DNA of 64,000 nucleotides from positions 96,936 to 160,935 of the forward strand of contig NZ_LMUF01000035.1 of NCBI RefSeq assembly GCF_009766085.1. Direction: 5' to 3'. The position numbers and the translations under genes were made by a program. The DNA is from Burkholderia sp. S171. Lineage in GTDB: Bacteria; Pseudomonadota; Gammaproteobacteria; Burkholderiales; Burkholderiaceae. The notes under the pieces were generated by a model. That model did no database searches. It was not told where the DNA came from and was given only the letters and a program-made list of their open reading frames with translations. How positions within the stretch are numbered: position 1 is the stretch's first letter; every line of letters begins with the position of its first letter. Of the stretch, positions 60,318 through 64,000 are shown piece after piece.

Positions 60318-61300
60318 CAGATTACCTTCTTGGAAAAGAGGTCATGCATGTTCAGGGCGCCGATCAGGATCGCGTTTTCATCGACGACCAGCATCTGATT
60401 GATGCGATAACGCTCCATCAGTTCCACCGCTTCCACCGCAAGATGATCCGGACCGATCGTGCGCGGATTACGCGTCATGACATCGATCAGCGGCAATTCG
60501 CGGAAATCGCCGTCGCGCTGAAGGATCCTGCGCAGGTCGCCGTCGGTGAAGATCCCTTCAACGTGACGCTTTTCGTTGACCACGGCCGTCATGCCCATGC
60601 GCTTGGCGGTGATCTGGAAGAGGGCGTCGGAGACGGTGGCGTCAAGCGGCACTTCCGGCACTTCCGGCCCGACGCGCATGACGTCGCGTACGTAAGTAAG
60701 CAGGCGCCGGCCGAGTGCGCCGCCCGGGTGGGAGCGCGCAAAGTCTTCCGGGCCGAAACCGCGGGCGTCGAGGACGGCGACCGCGAGCGCGTCGCTCAAC
60801 GCGAGCACGGCGGTTGTACTGGCGGTCGGCGAGAGATTCATCGGGCAGGCTTCTTTATCGACGTGCGCATTCAGATGCACGTCGGCCAGTTTCGCGAGGC
60901 TTGATTCCGGCCGCCCGGTGATGGCAATCAATTTTGCCCCGAGGCGCTTGATGATGGGCAGAATGGCAACGAGTTCCGCGGTTTCGCCCGAGTTCGACAG
61001 GGCGATGAACACGTCGTCGGCGGTCACCATGCCGAGGTCGCCGTGGCTCGCTTCGGCCGGATGAACGAAGAAGCCGGGCGTGCCGGTGCTCGCGAGCGTT
61101 GCCGCGAATTTTCGGGCGATGTGCCCGGATTTGCCGATGCCCGATACCACCACGCGGCCCTTGCATCCGAGCAGGAATTCGACGGCGCCGGTGAAGTTGT
61201 CGTCGAGTTGCGCGGACAGGCCGCGCACAGCGTCGGCTTCAATTTCGAGCACGGTGCGAGCCAGCGCGAGTGCCCGGTCGCCATTGATTTTCGCTATCAT
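60317..61300 (-). CDS. kdsD: Arabinose-5-phosphate isomerase
   Basis: A 327-residue enzyme making D-arabinose-5-P, the first Kdo precursor. An N-terminal SIS domain (GIGKSGHIARKFAATLASTGTP, ALSNSGETAEL) is followed by two CBS domains (VMRVGPEVPEV and DVMTRNPRTIGP). I start at ATG 61300 (MIAKINGDRA). First gene of the kds-lpt-rpoN cluster; divergent from the antiporter gene. Confidence 0.95.
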   Translation of the reverse strand: MIAKINGDRALALARTVLEIEADAVRGLSAQLDDNFTGAVEFLLGCKGRVVVSGIGKSGHIARKFAATLASTGTPGFFVHPAEASHGDLGMVTADDVFIALSNSGETAELVAILPIIKRLGAKLIAITGRPESSLAKLADVHLNAHVDKEACPMNLSPTASTTAVLALSDALAVAVLDARGFGPEDFARSHPGGALGRRLLTYVRDVMRVGPEVPEVPLDATVSDALFQITAKRMGMTAVVNEKRHVEGIFTDGDLRRILQRDGDFRELPLIDVMTRNPRTIGPDHLAVEAVELMERYRINQMLVVDENAILIGALNMHDLFSKKVI

Positions 61301-61481
61301 GCGCGAAGTATAACAAAGGCACCTTTGCGCCGCGCCGGACACGGGGCGGCCTTCAGCCGTTCATCCGCCCCCGAAAGGCCGTGTGTTTTCTTGCGCGCAA
61401 TGCTTGCGCGCGTTAAAAAAACACAAGATCCGGATGTGCTCCCTGAGCCGCCATCCGCCGACAAACGAGGACGCTAGACGG

Positions 61482-63482
61482 ATGACTTCCCCGCTTGAAA
61501 TGACGTTGCTGTTGCTGCTGTGTTCAGTGGCAGGGGTCGTCGTATTCCGCTTTTTCAACCTGCCGCCCATGTTGGGTTACCTGGCGGTCGGGATCATCGT
61601 CGGACCGCACGCCGCCGGCATCGCGCCGGATAGCGAACGCGCGCAGCATCTGGCGGAATTCGGCGTCGTGTTCCTGATGTTTTCGATCGGGCTTGAATTC
61701 TCGTTATCGAAATTGCGATCGATGCGACGGATCGTGTTCGGTCTTGGCGCGAGTCAGGTCGCCGGGACGATTGCGCTGGCGCTGTTGTTCGGGTGGATCG
61801 CGAACTTCTGGACGGACATGTCGTGGGAGGCGAGCATCGCGCTGGGCGGCGCGTTGTCGATGTCATCTACCGCCATCGTTTCAAAGATGCTGGCTGAACG
61901 GCTTGAACTGGAATCCGAGCATGGCCGGAACATCTTCGGCGTGCTGCTGTTCCAGGATCTGGCCGTGGTGCCGCTGCTGATTATCATTGCCGCGTTCGGC
62001 AATGGGAATTCGAAGGAGCTGGCGTTCTGGCTCGCGATTGCGGCCGTGAAGATTGTGGTCGCGTTGACGGTGCTGCTGTTCATCGGCCAGAAGTTCATGA
62101 CGCGCTGGTTCAATATTGTCGCGCGCCGGCGCTCGCAAGAACTGTTCATGCTGAACCTGCTGCTGGTCACGCTGGGCGCGGCGTTCATTACCGATAAATT
62201 CGGCCTGTCGCTCGCGCTCGGCGCGTTTATAGCGGGAATGTTGATCGCGGAAACACCTTACAGGCATCAGGTGGAAGAGGACATCAAGCCGTTCCGCGAC
62301 GTGCTGCTCGGGCTGTTTTTCGTGACCACGGGCATGCTGCTCAATCCGCGCGTGATCTGGGAACACCCGTTTCTCGTGGCGTCGTTTTTCATCCTGCCGA
62401 TTCTGCTGAAAGCCGTGATGATTACCGGCCTCGCGCGGCTGTTCGGCTCGCCGCCTGGCGTGGCGATGCGTACCGGCCTTAACTTGGCCCAAGCCGGCGA
62501 GTTTGGTTTCGTGCTGCTGAACCTGATCCTCGATAAACACCTGGTCGAGCCGGTGCTACTGCAAGCCATCCTTTCGTCGATGCTGCTTTCCATGCTGGCC
62601 GCGCCGTTCATCATCCAGAACGCCGACCGGATCGTGCTGCGGCTTTCATCGACTGAATGGTTGCGGCAGTCGTTGCAAATGACGCGCATCGCGACGCAAA
62701 GCATCAAGCAGAGCGGCCACGTGATCATTTGCGGCTACGGCCGGGCGGGGCAAAATCTGGCGCGGATGCTGGAACACGAGGGGTTGTCATACGTCGCGCT
62801 CGACCTGGACCCCGATCGCGTGGCGGCAGCGGCGGCGGCGGGTGAAAGCGTGGTTTACGGCGATGCCGGCCGGCGCGAGGCGCTGGTCGCAGCCGGCATA
62901 CATCGCGCGGCCACGGTCGCCATTACCTTCGCGAACACGCCGTCCGCGTTGCGCGTGCTGCACAGCATCCACGAGCTTGAGCCTACGTTGCCGACCATCG
63001 TGCGTACCGTCGATGACGCCGATCTGGAAAAGCTGATCGCGTCTGGCGCGACGGAAGTGATTCCCGAAATTGTGGAAGGAAGTTTGATGCTGGCGTCGCA
63101 TACGCTGGTGCTGATGGGCGTGCCGATGCGGCGCGTGGTCCGGCGCGTGGAAGAAATGCGCGACGAGCGTTACAGCATGCTGCGCGGATATTTTCACGGC
63201 GCGGATGAGGACGACGACGAGCGTCGCGAACAGGTCCGGCTACAATCAGTTCCCGTCGATGAAAACGCCGACGCGGTCGGCCGTACGCTCGATGAGCTAG
63301 GCCTGGTGGGCGACGGGGTGGAAGTAACGGCTATTCGCCGGCACGGGATTCGGGGCGTGGCGCCTGATCCGGACACCAAGCTGCGTGCGAGCGACATTGT
63401 GGTGCTGCGCGGTTTGCCCGAGGCGCTGCAGCAGGCGGAAGAACGGCTGTCGCGCAATCGCCGTGCGGGCGCGGTAGCCTGA
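61482..63482 (+). CDS. Kef/CPA2-type monovalent cation:proton antiporter
   Basis: A 666-residue protein. About twelve N-terminal helices form the Na/H exchanger fold (GYLAVGIIVGPHAAGI, VFLMFSIGLEFSLSKL, SMSSTAIVSKMLAE). A TrkA-N Rossmann domain follows (HVIICGYGRAGQNLARMLE), then a TrkA-C domain (VDENADAVGRTLDELGL). It resembles KefB/YbaL-type potassium efflux; NAD binding probably gates it. The start is ATG 61482; ATG 61500 is possible. Confidence 0.92.
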   Translation: MTSPLEMTLLLLLCSVAGVVVFRFFNLPPMLGYLAVGIIVGPHAAGIAPDSERAQHLAEFGVVFLMFSIGLEFSLSKLRSMRRIVFGLGASQVAGTIALALLFGWIANFWTDMSWEASIALGGALSMSSTAIVSKMLAERLELESEHGRNIFGVLLFQDLAVVPLLIIIAAFGNGNSKELAFWLAIAAVKIVVALTVLLFIGQKFMTRWFNIVARRRSQELFMLNLLLVTLGAAFITDKFGLSLALGAFIAGMLIAETPYRHQVEEDIKPFRDVLLGLFFVTTGMLLNPRVIWEHPFLVASFFILPILLKAVMITGLARLFGSPPGVAMRTGLNLAQAGEFGFVLLNLILDKHLVEPVLLQAILSSMLLSMLAAPFIIQNADRIVLRLSSTEWLRQSLQMTRIATQSIKQSGHVIICGYGRAGQNLARMLEHEGLSYVALDLDPDRVAAAAAAGESVVYGDAGRREALVAAGIHRAATVAITFANTPSALRVLHSIHELEPTLPTIVRTVDDADLEKLIASGATEVIPEIVEGSLMLASHTLVLMGVPMRRVVRRVEEMRDERYSMLRGYFHGADEDDDERREQVRLQSVPVDENADAVGRTLDELGLVGDGVEVTAIRRHGIRGVAPDPDTKLRASDIVVLRGLPEALQQAEERLSRNRRAGAVA

Positions 63483-63503
63483 CGTTTTCCAGGAGACATC
63501 TTC

Positions 63504-64000
63504 ATGTCTGAGTTCGCAGCGCCCTCGGTATCGAATTTATCCAATCCTGCCGGTTTTATCCGCGAGCGGATTCGCACTGTGCCGGACTGGCCGCAGCCCG
63601 GCGTGCAGTTCCGCGATATCACGCCGGTTTTGCAGGATCGGCGCGCGTTGCGGACACTGATCGACCTGCTGGTGCAGCGCTATATAGATGCACGTATCGA
63701 CACAATTGCCGGGCTTGATGCGCGTGGTTTTATCATCGGGCCAATTCTCGCTTACGAATTGAGCCTGGGTTTCGTGCCGATCCGCAAGAAGGGCAAGTTG
63801 CCGTTCCGGACGTTGTCGCAATCGTATGAGCTCGAATATGGCAGCGCGACCGTTGAAATTCACGAAGACGCGTGCAAACCGGGCGAGCGCGTGGTGCTGG
63901 TTGACGACCTGATTGCGACCGGCGGCACGATGATGGCCGGCAAGATGTTGCTCGAACGGCTTGGCGCGGTGGTGGTCGAGGGCGCGGCGATTATCGATTT
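63504..64000 (+). CDS. apt: Adenine phosphoribosyltransferase (3' end outside window)
   Basis: The first 165 codons of a salvage enzyme making AMP from adenine and PRPP. IRTVPDWPQPGVQFRDITPVL, GLDARGFIIGPILAYEL and the PRPP loop RVVLVDDLIATGGTM are present. AGGAGACATCTTC precedes the ATG. It lies 21 bp after the antiporter gene and runs off the window edge. Confidence 0.96.
   Translation, partial: MSEFAAPSVSNLSNPAGFIRERIRTVPDWPQPGVQFRDITPVLQDRRALRTLIDLLVQRYIDARIDTIAGLDARGFIIGPILAYELSLGFVPIRKKGKLPFRTLSQSYELEYGSATVEIHEDACKPGERVVLVDDLIATGGTMMAGKMLLERLGAVVVEGAAIID

Noticed and set aside
1..64000. CRISPR arrays, insertion sequences, prophage or toxin-antitoxin modules
   Set aside because: No regular repeats, transposase, integrase or recognisable toxin-antitoxin pairs were found on either strand.

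Overview
The window is a contiguous piece of a high-GC betaproteobacterial chromosome. Gene content and order point to the Burkholderiaceae (Burkholderia, Paraburkholderia or Caballeronia). The supporting blocks are grxC-secB-gpsA; the coxBA-ctaG-coxC-surf1-ctaAB-sco block; tRNA-Gln-prs-rplY-pth beside ispE-lolB; and kdsD-kdsC-lptC-lptA-lptB-rpoN-hpf-ptsN-hprK-rapZ. I assign the genus by gene order and protein resemblance only. I see no insertion sequence, prophage, CRISPR array, integron or rRNA gene. Almost everything is core housekeeping; only the DUF1996 gene at about 25 kb looks accessory.

Layout. 1-4.7 kb: a rhodanese (cut by the window edge), grxC, secB and gpsA forward, then trmL and comF reverse, then a BioC-like methyltransferase. 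4.7-16 kb: the complete aa3-type cytochrome c oxidase module (DUF2244, coxB, coxA, a small assembly protein, ctaG, DUF2970, coxC, SURF1, a thioredoxin-like membrane protein, ctaA, ctaB, sco), which covers copper insertion and haem A synthesis. 16-17.4 kb: a YciI protein and a MarR-GNAT fusion regulator, both reverse. 17.4-24.8 kb: an N-acetylglucosamine PTS operon (nagA, a SIS-type deaminase, an EIIA-HPr-EI fusion, nagE) behind a long structured leader. 25-26.4 kb: a secreted DUF1996 protein in AT-rich flanks. 26.6-30.5 kb: cyoABCD, a second, quinol-type terminal oxidase. 30.7-33 kb: rpoH under a CIRCE operator, pagL, and an NTF2-like gene.

33-44 kb: leuA and ybiB reverse, a fumarylacetoacetase-family/GST isomerase pair, a LysE-type exporter, ftsY, rsmD, coaD, a ferredoxin, and hisC. 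43.5-52.3 kb: pth, rplY, prs, tRNA-Gln, ispE, lolB and a TPR protein reverse; mutM and mutY forward; a LON-N protein reverse. 52.3-61.3 kb: a long reverse cluster carrying the nitrogen-PTS/HPr kinase genes, sigma-54 and LPS transport plus Kdo synthesis. 61.4-64 kb: a Kef-type antiporter and apt (cut by the window edge).

The most interesting regulatory sequence precedes leuA. A strong promoter is followed, apparently with no untranslated leader, by a 25-codon reading frame that ends in four CTA leucine codons. Competing GC-rich hairpins come next, then a second 57-codon reading frame that overlaps the leuA start by ATGA. This looks like a leucine attenuator of unusual design. Other notable signals are a perfect CIRCE element over the rpoH promoter with a U-run that could pair with the rpoH ribosome binding site, a degenerate second EIIB domain in NagE, and a cytochrome c oxidase subunit II that ends in an OmpA-like domain.
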